From: Buddleja alternifolia
Taxonomy: Eukaryota > Streptophyta > Magnoliopsida > Lamiales > Scrophulariaceae
Reading direction: 5' to 3'
DNA length: 64,000 bases
NCBI GenBank assembly: GCA_019426215.1
Contig: CM033391.1
Coordinates: 19,084,708 to 19,148,707 of the forward strand
Shown: positions 45,401-57,690 of the stretch, piece after piece
Position numbering within the stretch: the first letter of the stretch is position 1
Layout of the letters: every line of letters starts with the position of its first letter
The notes under the pieces: generated by a model
The model's database searches: none
Seen by the model: the letters and a program-made list of their open reading frames with translations, nothing else
What the model was told of the DNA's origin: nothing
Position numbers and translations under genes: made by a program

Positions 45401-47787
45401 AAAGGTTAGCCGGACATGATTTTTATTGTTTTCTAGATGGATATTCCGGCTATAACCAAATTGCCATAGCCCCCGAGGACCAAGAGAAAACAACTTTCAC
45501 TTGTCCCTATGGCACGTTTGCTTATAGGCGGATGCCGTTTGGATTATGCAATGCCCCGGCCACATTTCAACGATGTATGATGGCGATCTTTCATGACATG
45601 GTTGAAGAATTCCTTGAGATTTTTATGGATGATTTTTCTGTTTTTGGAACCTCATTTAACACATGTCTTGATCATTTGGACCGTGTTCTAAAACGCTGTG
45701 AGGAAACAAATCTTGTTTTGAATTGGGAAAAATGTCATTTTATGGTCCGGGAAGGGATTGTGCTAGGTCACAAAATCTCCCAAAAAGAGATTGAAGTGGA
45801 CCAAGCCAAGATTGAGGTAATAGAAAAGCTTCCTCCACCTACATCGGTGAAAGCCGTGAGGAGCTTTCTTGGTCATGCCGGCTTCTATAGGCGATTTATC
45901 AAAAAAATTTCCAAAATTGCAAAGCCGTTATCTAACTTGCTTGTCAAAGATGCACCATTCAATTTTGATTCCCTTTGTTTACAGGCCTTCATGACTCTTA
46001 AGGAGCTATTGATATCCGCTCCCATCATGGCACCTCCCGATTGGAGTTTGCCCTTCGAATTGACGTGTGATGCTAGTGACACCGCGGTGGGTGCGGTCCT
46101 TGGCCAAAGGAAGGATAAGGTATTTCAAACCATCTACTATGCTAGTAAGACTTTAAATGATGCATAAATGAATTACGCAACCACGGAAAAAGAATTACTA
46201 GCCATAGTATTTGCATTTGACAAGTTCCATGCTTATCTCATTTTGAATAAAGTAATTGTGTACACTGATCACTCCGCATTAAAATACTTGCTTGCCAAAA
46301 AGGATGCCAAACCTAGACTCATTAGGTGGATTTTACTTCTTCAAGAATTTGACATAGAAATTAAGGATAAGAAAGGAGTAGAAAATGTTGTTGCCGACCA
46401 CTTGTCTAGGATAGAGATTCCTAACCCTGAGTGTGTGTTTGATAAACCTATTTGTGAGGAGTTTCCCGATGAGCAATTGTATGCTATACTTCATAATGAC
46501 GCTCCTTGGTATGCCAATTATGCAAATTATCTTGTCACGGGAGTTCTTCCTCCGGATATTACTTATCATCAAAAGAAGAAATTCTTATTTGATGTGAAGC
46601 GATATTTGTGGGACGAACCATATCTATTTAAGATTTGTGCAGATGGCCTCATTCGACGATGTATCCCCGAGGAGGAAATAGCATCAATTCTCGCCCATTG
46701 TCATGATATGTCAGTAGGTGGTCACTTTGGACCCTCTAAAACAGTGGCTAAAGTGCTTCAATCAGGTTTCTTTTGGCCTACTCTTTCTAAAGATGCATTC
46801 TTGTATGTTCAATCTTGTGATAGGTGTCAACGAACAGGTAACATCTCTAAAAGACACGAAATGCCATTGAATAACATGCTTGAATGTGAACTATTTGATG
46901 TATGGGGTATTGATTTTATGGGACCCTTCCCTAGTTCTTGTTCCAATAAGTATATTCTTGTTGCGGTCGACTATGTCTCCAAATGGGTCGAAGCTGAGGC
47001 TTTACCAACTAATGATGCTCGGGTGGTTACTCGATTTTTAAAAAAAAGGATTTTCACTCGTTTTGGAACTCCTAGAGCAATCGTTAGTGACGGGGGCACC
47101 CATTTTTGTCACAAACAATTTGAGCACTTACTGAACAAGTACGGGGTACGGCATAAAATCTCAACCCCATATCATCCTCAAACGAGTGGTCAAGTGGAGG
47201 TGTCGAATCGGGAGATTAAACGCATTCTTGAAAAAACGGTTAACGCATCTAGAAAAGATTGGTCCCTTAAACTAGATGACGCCTTGTGGGCATATAGAAC
47301 CGCGTTTAAAACTCCGATTGGCATGTCCCCATATCGCCTTGTCTTTGGAAAAGCATGTCACTTACCGGTTGAGCTCGAACATCGCGCTTTTTGGGCTATT
47401 AAATTTCTAAATTTTGATTCTCAACTCGTAGGTACCAAGCGATTACTCCAATTACACGAACTTGAGGAATGGCGCCATCAAGCATATGAGAACGCCAAGC
47501 TTTACAAGGAGCGAACGAAAACATGGCATGATAAGCGTATTATTCCCCGAGAATTTCATGAAGGAGACAAGGTTTTACTATACAATTCTCGCCTTCGACT
47601 TTTTCCCGGGAAGCTCAAGTCAAAATGGTCGGGACCATTTGTTGTATCTCGTGTGTATGCTTCTGGTGCCATTGAACTTATAACGGATAATGGACGAACC
47701 TTCATGACAAACGCCCAAAGGTTAAAGCATTACATTGGGATTGACGGGTCGAGGGATAAAGTGACCATTCCCCTCCAGGATCTTTAG
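42430..47787 (+). pseudogene. Athila J1 gag-pol, three in-frame stops
   Basis: One frame of 1,786 codons from ATG 42430 (MTRSSNEPLYNFEPEIERV), interrupted only by TAA 43639, TGA 45301 and TAA 46165. Gag core: RLRVFHFSLKERATMWYKSLP and FFPPSKINELRSNI, without a zinc knuckle. A Pro/Ala/His-rich linker (43780-43980) encodes SAPEHPDENAQA-like repeats. Protease: CDSGASINLLPYSLF (Asp at codon 623). RT: FLDGYSGYNQI and FMDDFSVFG (45622 onward, codon 1065). RNase [39 protein letters not shown]. Integrase: zinc region [16 protein letters not shown] to CDRCQ, then [18 protein letters not shown] and [10 protein letters not shown]. It ends without a chromodomain. At each stop J2 carries CAA, CAA or CGT-type arginine context. 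Confidence 0.92.
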
Positions 47788-49430
47788 CGATTCTTTATCT
47801 CAAGTCGAGCTACCGACTCTAAACTAGCGCTTCTTGGGAGGCAACCCAAGTTTGTAAGTTTTCTTTTCTTTTTGCTTTCGTTTTTGTTTTGTTTAGTTTG
47901 TTTCTTTTTATTGTGTTCAAGCATGCACTTTGGGCATGTATGTTTTTCTTATGCTTGATGGTTTAAAAAGTTGAAGTGTTAGATATGATGCACATTTGGA
48001 CCCCACCTTTAGAGATTCTTATTTTACTCGATAAGAAGAGAAACTTTGTAAGGATGCATTGGAAGCTTAAGGATGTTCTTCAATATCCTTGGTTGTAAGT
48101 GTTCTTTTACCTTTGTGTATGCATGTTGTAACAACATTGGGGACAATGTTGGATTTAAGTTTGGGGGTAGAAGAGTATCTATTTTGAATATTGAAAATGC
48201 AATCCTAATTTTTAACTTGAATTTGGGGAAAGTTTGTTTGATATCATGTTTATATGCTTCTTTGTTGAGAAAATCAAACATGAAAAATTTTTAGTCCTTC
48301 CAATTGATGCATTGAAATTGATTGACTTGGAAAAATGGCATGAATTCTTGAAATAATCTGAATTTAATGGAATATATATATCTTTGAAATTGCTCGTGGA
48401 GACCTTAGACTAGAATTGATTCCTTAGATGATTCACAATGCACTTAAATCGAAGGTGGAGGAGTTGAGAGGATAACCATCTTGAGACACTTAAGGAATTA
48501 TTCCCAGAAATATTAACTTAGATTTCTCATAAGGTTATAAGTTGAGTAGTAATTTTATATGCTAACAATGAATTGAAAAGGTTGAATTTTGGTATGACCA
48601 AAAGTGGTCAGGCTAATACGTACCGGAGGTGAAAAGTTTCATGCCTATATACTGTACTATTATGCTAATTTGAGCTATGCTCAAGCCAAAAGAAGTGAAT
48701 TGTTTAAAAGATCTAGTTTTATTTCGTGGCCTTTGATACTCAAGTGATTAAATCCTTAGGAGTGTCTCTACACTTAATGCCCTAAAACTATTTAGTTTGG
48801 GAGTCATTGGTCTAAAACTTATTACATGGGTGTCATAGAAAGCCTAATGGAATAAAACATTGCACATGATCTAGCCTTAATGAAGTTTAATGGAAATTCC
48901 ATATGAATTGAATGTTGAATATTTGAGCTAATGAAATTTAAATGGCTATGAGATTTTCTATAATTCTTGTGCCTTGTGTTTGATCAAAAGTTGATAGATA
49001 TGGGATTAATGTCCAAAATTTGGTAAGGATGCCTCTCGACTATAATACCCTAGATTTATTTTTCACTATACCCTAGGGAGTCGTTTCAAGTATTGGTGTC
49101 ACATGAGCAAAAGTAGTTGATATGTATATATATATTTGTGAACTTTAAAAGGTTGATTTTATGCCATTCATTCTTGTTGATCATATTGAGATGTGTTGAT
49201 TCGGTTGGGATTGAAAATTTGCTAGATTTTGTGGGTATATCTTATGCAAACCCTCACGAGACTATAACTCGTCCTTTGAGGTAACTCAAAGGTTTAAAGG
49301 CTTGTTGCACCCGCTAAGTGCAATCGTTTACTCCACGAAAGTGAGTTAGTTAGTTGTTTTGTTTTCTCCCATTGAATGATGTTGGTCTTGCCTTATAGCT
49401 CTTATTGCTCGAGGTCGAGCAATTGATAAG
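47788..49430 (+). other. Post-pol region of J1, no env frame
   Basis: No long open frame in 1.64 kb. The conserved block CTAGCGCTTCTTGGGAGGCA (through ACCCA, 47824-47848) lies just after pol. An internal hairpin AACATTG/CAATGTT (48133-48150) precedes a PPT-like TTAAGTTTGGGGGT (48155-48168). A second hairpin ATTGCTCGA/TCGAGCAAT (49404-49423) precedes the true PPT. An env-like gene, present in some Athila elements, is absent or eroded. Confidence 0.65.
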
Positions 49431-49440
49431 TTTGGGGGTG
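49431..49440 (+). other. Polypurine tract before LTR2
   Basis: TTTGGGGGTG, followed by TAGT and the LTR start TGATAAGAGG at 49445. The typical Athila-type G-rich tract. Confidence 0.8.
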
Positions 49441-49444
49441 TAGT

Positions 49445-51112
49445 TGATAAGAGGCATTTTTACGTGTTTTTAAGCCCTTTTGCGTTTATGTCTTAGGTTC
49501 ATTTATCGCTTGATTCTTGCCACATGTGCGTTTAATTCGTGCATTAAGTGATTTCAGGTCTTAAATGGATACAATCAAAGAACGGGATGAAAAATGACGT
49601 ATAAAACAAGTTTAGGCCAAATTGCTATGCACCCCTACGCCTAGGCGCCATTTTGCCCACGCCCGGGCGCCGTATCAGCACCACTTTCCACGTTCGAGCA
49701 TTTTTTCCGTATGTTTAGAGACCGAATTGGATGAAGTTTCCTTATACAAAGTTGTAGAACTATGTGTTAGCTTCAAATGAGGACTTGAATCATCCCAATC
49801 GGAGTTTTGTGGAGAGAGTTATGAAGGAAATACAATTACTGCGCCAGACAGAGGCCAATACTCCCAACATTCTGATTTGGGCGCCCGAGCGCCATAATTC
49901 CCGCGCCTAGGCGTGGCCACATCCGAGATTTGATTCCTTTCAGCCAAAAGATCATCATTTGATGGGGGAATGGAACATTTAAAGCCAAGAGGTCATCACA
50001 TGTATGGGAGGGATGTCATAAGTATGTTTCTTACTAGATCTACTTTAGGGAATTTTATACTACTCACTTTAGGAGTAGTGGAGGACACACTAGGGGGGAC
50101 ATACACATGAGGAGCTGATTGGTGGTGGTCTTTTTAAGGATTTTAGGGAGCAATTGACCGAGACATCTGGAGGAGGAGAGAGAGAGAGGCATTTTGGCCA
50201 TCACTTTTCACTCATCATCATTGATCACCATTTTCTTCATCACTTTTGGAGGGGAACAAAGGGAGAGGAGCTAAGGATTGAAGATCAAGAGCAAAGATCC
50301 ATCATCAATCAATTGAGGGAGTTTTAATTATTTGCATTTACATGTTTATTTCCATGAGTATGTATATGTTTGTATTAGATTTTCTTAAGGCTTTGATGAG
50401 AGGCTAATATTGTAGAACTAAGGCCATGTGAAGGCCAAATTTATGAATCAATATATGTGAAGTTGCTCTTTGTATTAATTCTCCTATTGCTTTGTGTGTT
50501 AATTCTATGCTTTTATTCCAATCATGTGTTTGATCACCATATGCTTGCTATCTTGCCTAATCTAGTTGTTCGACAGAAAATAGATTAGGGTGCAAGAGAA
50601 TTAACACATCATCCGAAACAAATGAGGGATTGCCCTAGAAATAGGTAAAGATTCCCGGGTGTTGTTAGCCGGATTCGTTCGGGGAAGCTCTAGAACGTTA
50701 ATGCGTGATTTTTGATTAGATTCTCGGATAGACATATTTAGAGAACCTCAATTAATCATAGGATTATTATGTGCCGAGACATCGGGTAATAGTTAATTTA
50801 GGAGTTTCCACCAAAGCAATAGGAGTCTAATAATTCGAAGAGTAGCTCATATATATTGACGAGTAGATTCGGTTGTAGCATGTGCCTTAGTCATTTTATC
50901 ATACGTGAGATTAAATCTAGAGTACGTTTCTCTTTGGTTCTTCGTTTGTTTAATCTTTTTCTTGCACTTTACTTTAATTGTCTTATCTTTTATCGAAAAT
51001 CATTAACTAGAATTCAAGTCCTTGTGGTTCGACAACCCGGACTTTTTGTCCACTTATTACTACACACGTCTAGTGCACTTGCTATCATAGCACGTTAGTT
51101 TTTAGCGTGTCA
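49445..51112 (+). repeat. LTR2, shared by J1 and J2
   Basis: A 1,668-bp LTR, TGATAAGAGGCATTTTTACG to AGCGTGTCA. It is preceded by J1's PPT and followed by J2's PBS, so one LTR serves as 3' LTR of J1 and 5' LTR of J2. It contains GCGCCTAGGCGC/GCGCCCGAGCGCC-type motifs (49639-49672, 49880-49915), also present in the gag-protease linker. Confidence 0.85.
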
Positions 51113-51118
51113 AGTTTT

Positions 51119-51137
51119 TGGCGCCGTTGCCGGGGAC
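51119..51137 (+). other. Primer-binding site (tRNA-Asp type), J2
   Basis: TGGCGCCGTTGCCGGGGAC six bases after the LTR end. Confidence 0.9.
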
Positions 51138-51273
51138 TTGTTTATTTTAGTTTTTTTTTATTTTCGTTTACATTTTTTATAATTCTTAGTTTTCGTTCAT
51201 TTCTTGATTTTCTTTTATTTTCGTGATTAGTCTAATTTTGTTCTTGTATTTAATTGTTAGGTTCTTGAGGTGC

Positions 51274-54200
51274 ATGACCCGCTCCTCAAACAAGCCTCTA
51301 TACGAGTTGGAGCCCGAAATTGAACGAGTTCTTAGGACTAGTAGGTGAGCAAGAGAAATGGCCAATAATCTCAACCAAAACCCAAATAGAAATTTCCCGG
51401 ACATGAACTCACCGGAAACTAGGGAGTGGTTACAAGGTGTTCTACAAGCCATGCAAGCGGTACCTCCTCCACAACTCCCGTCGGTTCGGGGTAGCTTACC
51501 ACCTAGGGTCCATACCATTCCGGGGCCCGTAGTCGTGCCTAATTTCTTCACACCAAACTACCACATTCCGGCTCACATTTTTAATATGGTGCAAGGAGAT
51601 CCTTTCTATGGAGAACCGCACGAATCACCACACGCTCATTTGGAAACCATAGATGAGGCTCTTGTGACCATTCAATATCACCCACGTGATCTTGATGCGA
51701 TTCGTCTAAGAGTCTTCCATTTCTCATTGAAGGATAGGGCGACAACATGGTACAAATCCTTACCTCCACAATCTATTACAACATGGAGTGAGTTGGTCGA
51801 TGCCTTTTTAAATAAATTCTTTCCACCCTCAAAAATCAATGAGCTACGGAGTAATATAAAAGGGTTTAGGCAAAGGAGCAATGAATCTTTAGCCGAGGCT
51901 TGGGCTAGATATAAGGGCATGCTCCGTAAATGTCCCGATCATAATTTTGGGTTGAATGAACAAGTACTCCATTTCTATGATGGGGTTAGGTCACGTATTC
52001 GGCATAGACTCAACGCGGGTGCGGGAGGAGATCTCCTTAGGTTAGACTGTCAAAGTGTATGGGACAAAGTCGAACAGTTGGCCCGAGAAGACGAGCTTTA
52101 CCCCGACGATGAAGAGGCCTCATCCTCTAAAAAGGTTGCTTGTATTGAGGAAGTAGTTGAGGAAGTAGTAGTCTTGGAACCGGAGGTTGGCAATGTTAAT
52201 TATGTGGGGAATCAAAATAAACCTCGGGTGAACTTTCATATACCCGAGAATTTTCCAAAAAGGCCCAACCCCGCACAGAATGCACAACCGGGGATCTATC
52301 AATCGGGGATCTATCAAGCTTCACGACCACCCTTCAATAACCCACCCCCGAGGCAAGGCAATTTCAATGGACAAGGTCAAGGTCAAGTGCAAATGCGACC
52401 TCCCACAATCGATGAGAAACTGGATGCTCACATGAAAAAGTCCGATACATCTTTCAACGAACTTCGGAGTATGATAAAGGATATGTGTATGGAGATGAAG
52501 GATTTGCGAACACAAGTAGGGCAACTTTCTAATGCGGTTAACGGTAGAGCCCCGGGGACTCTCCCAAGCGACACGGAAAAGAACCCGAAGGCCCAATGCA
52601 ATGCCATAGCCTTGAGAAGTGGCAAACAATTGGAGAACGACACTGCCAGTACATCCGCGCCCGAGCGCCCAGACATGCACGCCCAGGCGCCTGATCTAAC
52701 CTGTTCTGGACAAAACTTTCTGCATCCCGCGCCCGAGCGCCCCGACCTGCACGCCCAGGCGCCTACAGATACGCGCCTAGGCGCCAATATACGCGCCCAG
52801 ACGCCACCCACAAACCTGCCAGATGCATATGTTCTGCATCCCGCGCCCGAGCGCCCAGAACTGCACGCCCAGGCGCCAACAGATCCGCGCCTAGGCGCCG
52901 ATATACGCGCCCAGGAGCCGCCTACTGTTTCTGTGGGTTTTCATCCGTCTGATCCAACGCTTTCTCCCCCTATCGAAGTTCGTCTCCCCTTCCCAAATGC
53001 TCACAAAAAGAAGAAAAAGGAGATGGATCCGAGCTTTCTTCGAATTTTGGCAATCCTTCGGGAAGTGAGAATTAATATTCCGTTTATTGACGCCATTCTC
53101 CAAATGCCGAATTATGTGAAGTTCTTCAAGGACATACTCTCTAACAAGCAGAAGTGGGAAGAGAATGAGACGGTGTGCCTCACGGAAGAATGCTCCGCCG
53201 TATTACTCAATAAATTGCCAACTAAGCTCCAAGATCCCGGGAGTCTCACAATCCCATGCACAATTGGATCCCTATCATTCAAGAAGGTGTTATGTGACTC
53301 GGGGGCCAGCATCAATCTTCTTCCATACTCACTGTTTAAAAAGCTAGGCCTCGGAAATCCCAAGCCGACCTCAATGAGCCTTCAACTAGCCGACCGATCG
53401 ATCAAGAGGCCCAAGGGGATAATCGAAGACGTTATTGTCCAAGTCGACAAGTTTTATTTTCCCGTTGATTTCGTTGTACTCGACATGGAAGAAGATGTGG
53501 AGGTACCATTAATCCTAGGGAGACCATTCCTAGCCACGGGTAAGGCGGTAATTGACATTGCTAATGGTAAGCTTACCTTGAATGTGGGCGATGACAAAGT
53601 TACCTTTGATGTTTACAAAGTCCTTAAACATCCTATTGATCATGACTCGTGTTATCGAATTGATACATTTGACCATTTGATTGTTGAGTATTTACAGGAC
53701 AATACAATTGAAAATTCTCTCGAACAGAGTCTTATGAAATCCATGCAAGTGGACTCGGAGAAAGATGATCTAGTGGAAAAGGTTCTAAGCTTGGAGTACA
53801 AATCTTCCTCTCATTCGGGAGGATTCATCAAAGTTGATAGATCATTGTCAGGATCACCTCGCCCATCTATTGAAGAACCCCCCTCTCTCGAACTCAAACC
53901 CCTCCCCTCCTACCTTAAATATGTGTACTTGAACGATGACGAAACACTCCCATTGATCATTTCCTCATCTCTTTCAGGATCACAAGAAGAGCAATTAATG
54001 ACGGTGTTGAGATCTCACAAACGGGCTTTTGGGTGGAAACTTGCGGACATCAAAGGCATTAGTCCAGCGATATGTATGCACAAAATACTTATGGAGGACT
54101 CCACCAAGCCTACACGCCAACCCCAAAGGAGATCAAACCCACAAATCCAAGAGGTAGTAAAGAAGGAAGTGATTAAACTGCTCGACTCAGGTATAATCTA

Positions 54201-56786
54201 TCCTATTTCTGATAGTGCGTGGGTGAGCCCTACCCAAGTGGTGCCTAAGAAAGGGGGGATAACGGTAATTGAGAATGCGAATAATGAGCTTATCCCAACT
54301 CGTATAATTAGTGGGTGGCGTGTATGTATAGATTACCGTAAGTTGAATGATGCCACACGTAAGGATCATTTCCCCCTCCCCTTTATTGACCAAATGCTTG
54401 AACGATTAGCCGGGCATGATTTCTATTGTTTTCTAGATGGTTACTCCGGCTATAATCAAATTGCCATAGATCCTGAGGACCAAGAGAAAACCACTTTCAC
54501 TTGTCCTTATGGCACATTTGCTTATAGAAGGATGCCATTTGGCTTGTGTAATGCCCCGGCCACTTTTCAAAGATGCATGATGGCTATTTTTCATGATATG
54601 GTTGAAGATTTCCTTGAAATTTTTATGGATGACTTTTCTGTTTTCGGAACAACTTTTGATATCTGTCTTGCTCATCTAAATGTTGTGCTTAAACGTTGTG
54701 AAGAAACCAACCTTGTTTTGAATTGGGAAAAATGCCATTTAATGGTCCGGGAGGGGATTGTACTTGGCCACAAGATCTCTCAAAAAGGGATCGAAGTGGA
54801 CCAAGCCAAGATTGAGGTCATTGAAAAACTTCCCCCGCCCACATCGGTAAAAGCTGTTAGGAGTTTTCTCGGGCATGCTGGTTTCTATAGGCGATTCATC
54901 TTGAATTTCTCTAAAATTGCGAAACCGTTGTCTAATTTGCTTGTTAAAGATGCACCTTTTGATTTCAATTCTTCTTGTATGCAGGCCTTTCTTGATTTGA
55001 AGGAACGCTTAGTTTCCGCCCCTATCATGTCATCCCCCGATTGGAGATTACCATTCGAATTGATGTGTGATGCGAGTGACACCGCGGTTGGAGAGGTCCT
55101 TGGCCAAAGGAAGGAAAAGGTATTTCGAACCATTTACTATGCTAGTAAAACTCTTAACGATGCACAATTGAATTATGCCACCACGGAAAAAGAATTACTC
55201 GCCATAGTCTTTGCATTCGATAAATTCCACTCTTACCTCGTGCTAAACAAAGTGATAGTTTACACCGATCATTCGGCTTTAAAATATTTGCTTGCCAAGA
55301 AAGATGCTAAACCAAGACTCCTTAGGTGGATTTTGTTACTCCAAGAAATTGATTTAGAGATAAAAGACAAGAAAGGCACCGAAAATGTAGTAGCCGACCG
55401 CCTCTCACGATTAGAGCTAGTGAATGATCCGTTAGATGAGACACCAATTCGTGAGGAATTCCCAGATGAACACCTCCTTGCTATTTCTGAAAAAATTTCA
55501 CCTTGGTATGCTAACTTTGCCAATTACATTGTTACGGGCCGTCTTCCCCCGGATATCACTTTTCATCAAAAGAAGAAATTTCTATCTGATGTAAAGCAAT
55601 ATCTTTGGGACGAACCCTTTTTATTCAAAGTTTGTGCAGATGGTTTAATTCGACGTTGCATACCCGAAACGGACGTGCATGCTATCCTATCTCATTGTCA
55701 TGATATGGCGGTAGGTGGCCATTTTGGGCCTTCCAAACGGTAGCTAAGATCCTCCAATCAGGTTTCTTCTGGCCTACTCTTGTTAAAGATGCACATCATT
55801 ATGTCAAATCTTGTGATCGCTGTCAACGAATGGGGAACATCTCTAAACATCATGAAACGCCCTTAAATAGCATGTTAGAGTGTGAGTTGTTTGATGTATG
55901 GGGTGTGGATTTCATGGGCCCTTTCCCCAGTTCTTGTTCAAATAAATATATCCTTGTTGCGGTAGACTATGTCTCCAAATGGGTGGAAGCCGTGGCCTTG
56001 CCTACTAATGATGCTCGGGTTGTCACTCGTTTTCTGAAGAAGCATATTTTTACTCGATTTGGAACTCCCTGAGCCATCATTAGTGACGGGGGCACCCACT
56101 TCTGCAACAGGCAGTTTGAACTTTTATTGACCAAGTACGGGGTGAAGCATAAAATTTCGACCCCATACCACCCACAAACTAGTGGCCAAGTGGAGGTCTC
56201 GAATAGGGAGATTAAGCGTATTTTAGAAAAAACTGTCAACGCATCAAGGAATGATTGGTCCCTTAAATTGGATGATGCTCTTTGGGCTTATCGGACCGCC
56301 TATAAAACCCCAATTGGCATGTCCCCGTATCGTGTTGTTTTTGGCAAAACATGTCACTTGCCCGTTGAACTCGAGCATCGTGCTTATTGGGCCATTAAGT
56401 TTCTAAATTTTGACTCTCAAAGTGTAGGTACACAACGTTTGCTACAACTCAACAAGCTCGAAGAATGGCGTCATCTTGCCTATGAGAACGCAAAACTCTA
56501 TAAGGAGCGGACCAAAATGTGGCATGACAAACATATTCTCCCCCGGGAATTCCACAAGGGAGAGCGGGTGTTGCTATACAACTCTCGACTCCGATTCTTC
56601 CCCGGGAAGCTTAAGTCTCGATGGTCGGGCCCATTTTTGATTTCCCAGGTCTATCCATCCGGCGCCGTTGAGCTTACAACAGATAAAGGACATACTTTCT
56701 TGGTCAACGCTCAACGTCTAAAACCTTACTTAGGGATGGATGGACCAAGAGACAAAGATTCCTTCATCCTCGCGGACCCTTCGTGA
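51274..56786 (+). pseudogene. Athila J2 gag-pol, two stops and one frameshift
   Basis: ATG at 51274 (MTRSSNKPLYELEPEIERV), matching J1. TGA at 51346-51348, then 1,465 codons open to 55743. There one base is missing in the HFGPSK segment of the integrase zinc region. The frame continues to 56786 with a TGA at 56070. About 1,837 codons. Gag core RLRVFHFSLKDRATTWYKSLP; linker with three SAPERPD/HPAPERP-type repeats; protease CDSGASINLLPYSLF (53296, codon 675); RT FMDDFSVFG (54622, codon 1117); RNase H CDASDTAVGEVL and [14 protein letters not shown]; integrase [26 protein letters not shown]. No chromodomain. All catalytic acids visible are kept, so it is less decayed than J1. Confidence 0.92.
52651..52920 (+). 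repeat. Coding minisatellite in J2 gag-protease linker
   Basis: Units built on GCGCCCGAGCGCCC ... CACGCCCAGGCGCC recur at 52658, 52729 and 52845, with GCGCCTAGGCGCC words between. They encode APERPD(L)HAQAP-type repeats. J1 has a shorter set at 43780-43925. Confidence 0.8.
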
Positions 56787-57690
56787 TTCTTCGCTTTCAG
56801 TCGAGCTAATGACTCTAAACTAGCGCTTCTTGGGAGGCAACCCATGTTTTCTTTCCGTTTCCTTTTCTTTTTCCCTTATTATCCCGTTTGTTGCTTTATT
56901 TTCTAGTCTTACAACTTTGTTAGTTTGTGTTTTAAGTGTTTTGTCTCTTCCCTTTTGAAACAGGAAATGAAATTCTTAACAAAACGATTCTGAAAGGGGC
57001 GCCCAAGCGCCGAGAAAACAGGCGCCTAGGCGCCCGATTCTGAAAGGGGCGCCCAAGCGCCGAACAACGCCCGCCTAGGCGCGGGCATTACCACTCCAGG
57101 TACGCTGTGTCGCGCGCCTAGGCGCCCAAACACGCGCGCCTAGGCGCCCGATTCTGATTTAAACACATATGTGGGTCAAAACGGTCGAAATTCTCCCAAA
57201 ATCTTCACAACTCCTCTCCCACGCGATTTCCGGCGACTCTCTCACCATTTCCGGCCATTTCCACCGTATTTCACCGCCACTTTCCATCAACATAATTCGT
57301 TGCACAAGAGGCTCTTCTTTCACATCGACTCGGTGCGAAAATTTTGGGGATAAAAGGTGAGTTTTGGCTTTACCCTTCTTCCATTTCCGATTCATAGCCG
57401 ACGAGTAGGTGCCTTGCGTTATATTTTGAGGATTAATTGGGGCATTGTCCGATTGTAGATTGATTTTTTGTTGTTATTGCATTTGAGGGCTTTTATTGGA
57501 TTTGTGGGTTGTAATCAAAAAAATTGGGGGTTGTTGTTGTTGAATTGGATGGTGTATTGTTGCTAGAGTGTGGGTTGCTCTCTGATTTTGGTGTGTTGTT
57601 GGGCGTTGATTATTGTTGTATTTGGTTGGTTGCATTTGGGTTGATTTGAGTGGTTGAGAAGTTGATAATTGTTGTTGAAAATGACGCGAA
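56787..57690 (+). other. Post-pol tail of J2
   Basis: It begins with the conserved post-pol block (56820-56844). GC-rich repeats follow: two copies of a 29-bp unit starting CGATTCTGAAAGGGG at 56985 and 57035 (period 50), a shorter third CGATTCTGA at 57149, and several GCGCCTAGGCGCC words. From 57150 the sequence changes to a CT-rich, UTR-like stretch with an AAAAG|GTGAGT donor-like site at 57356/57357 and T/G-rich sequence after it. No long open frame. The rest of the element, including a 3' LTR, is missing. Confidence 0.6.
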
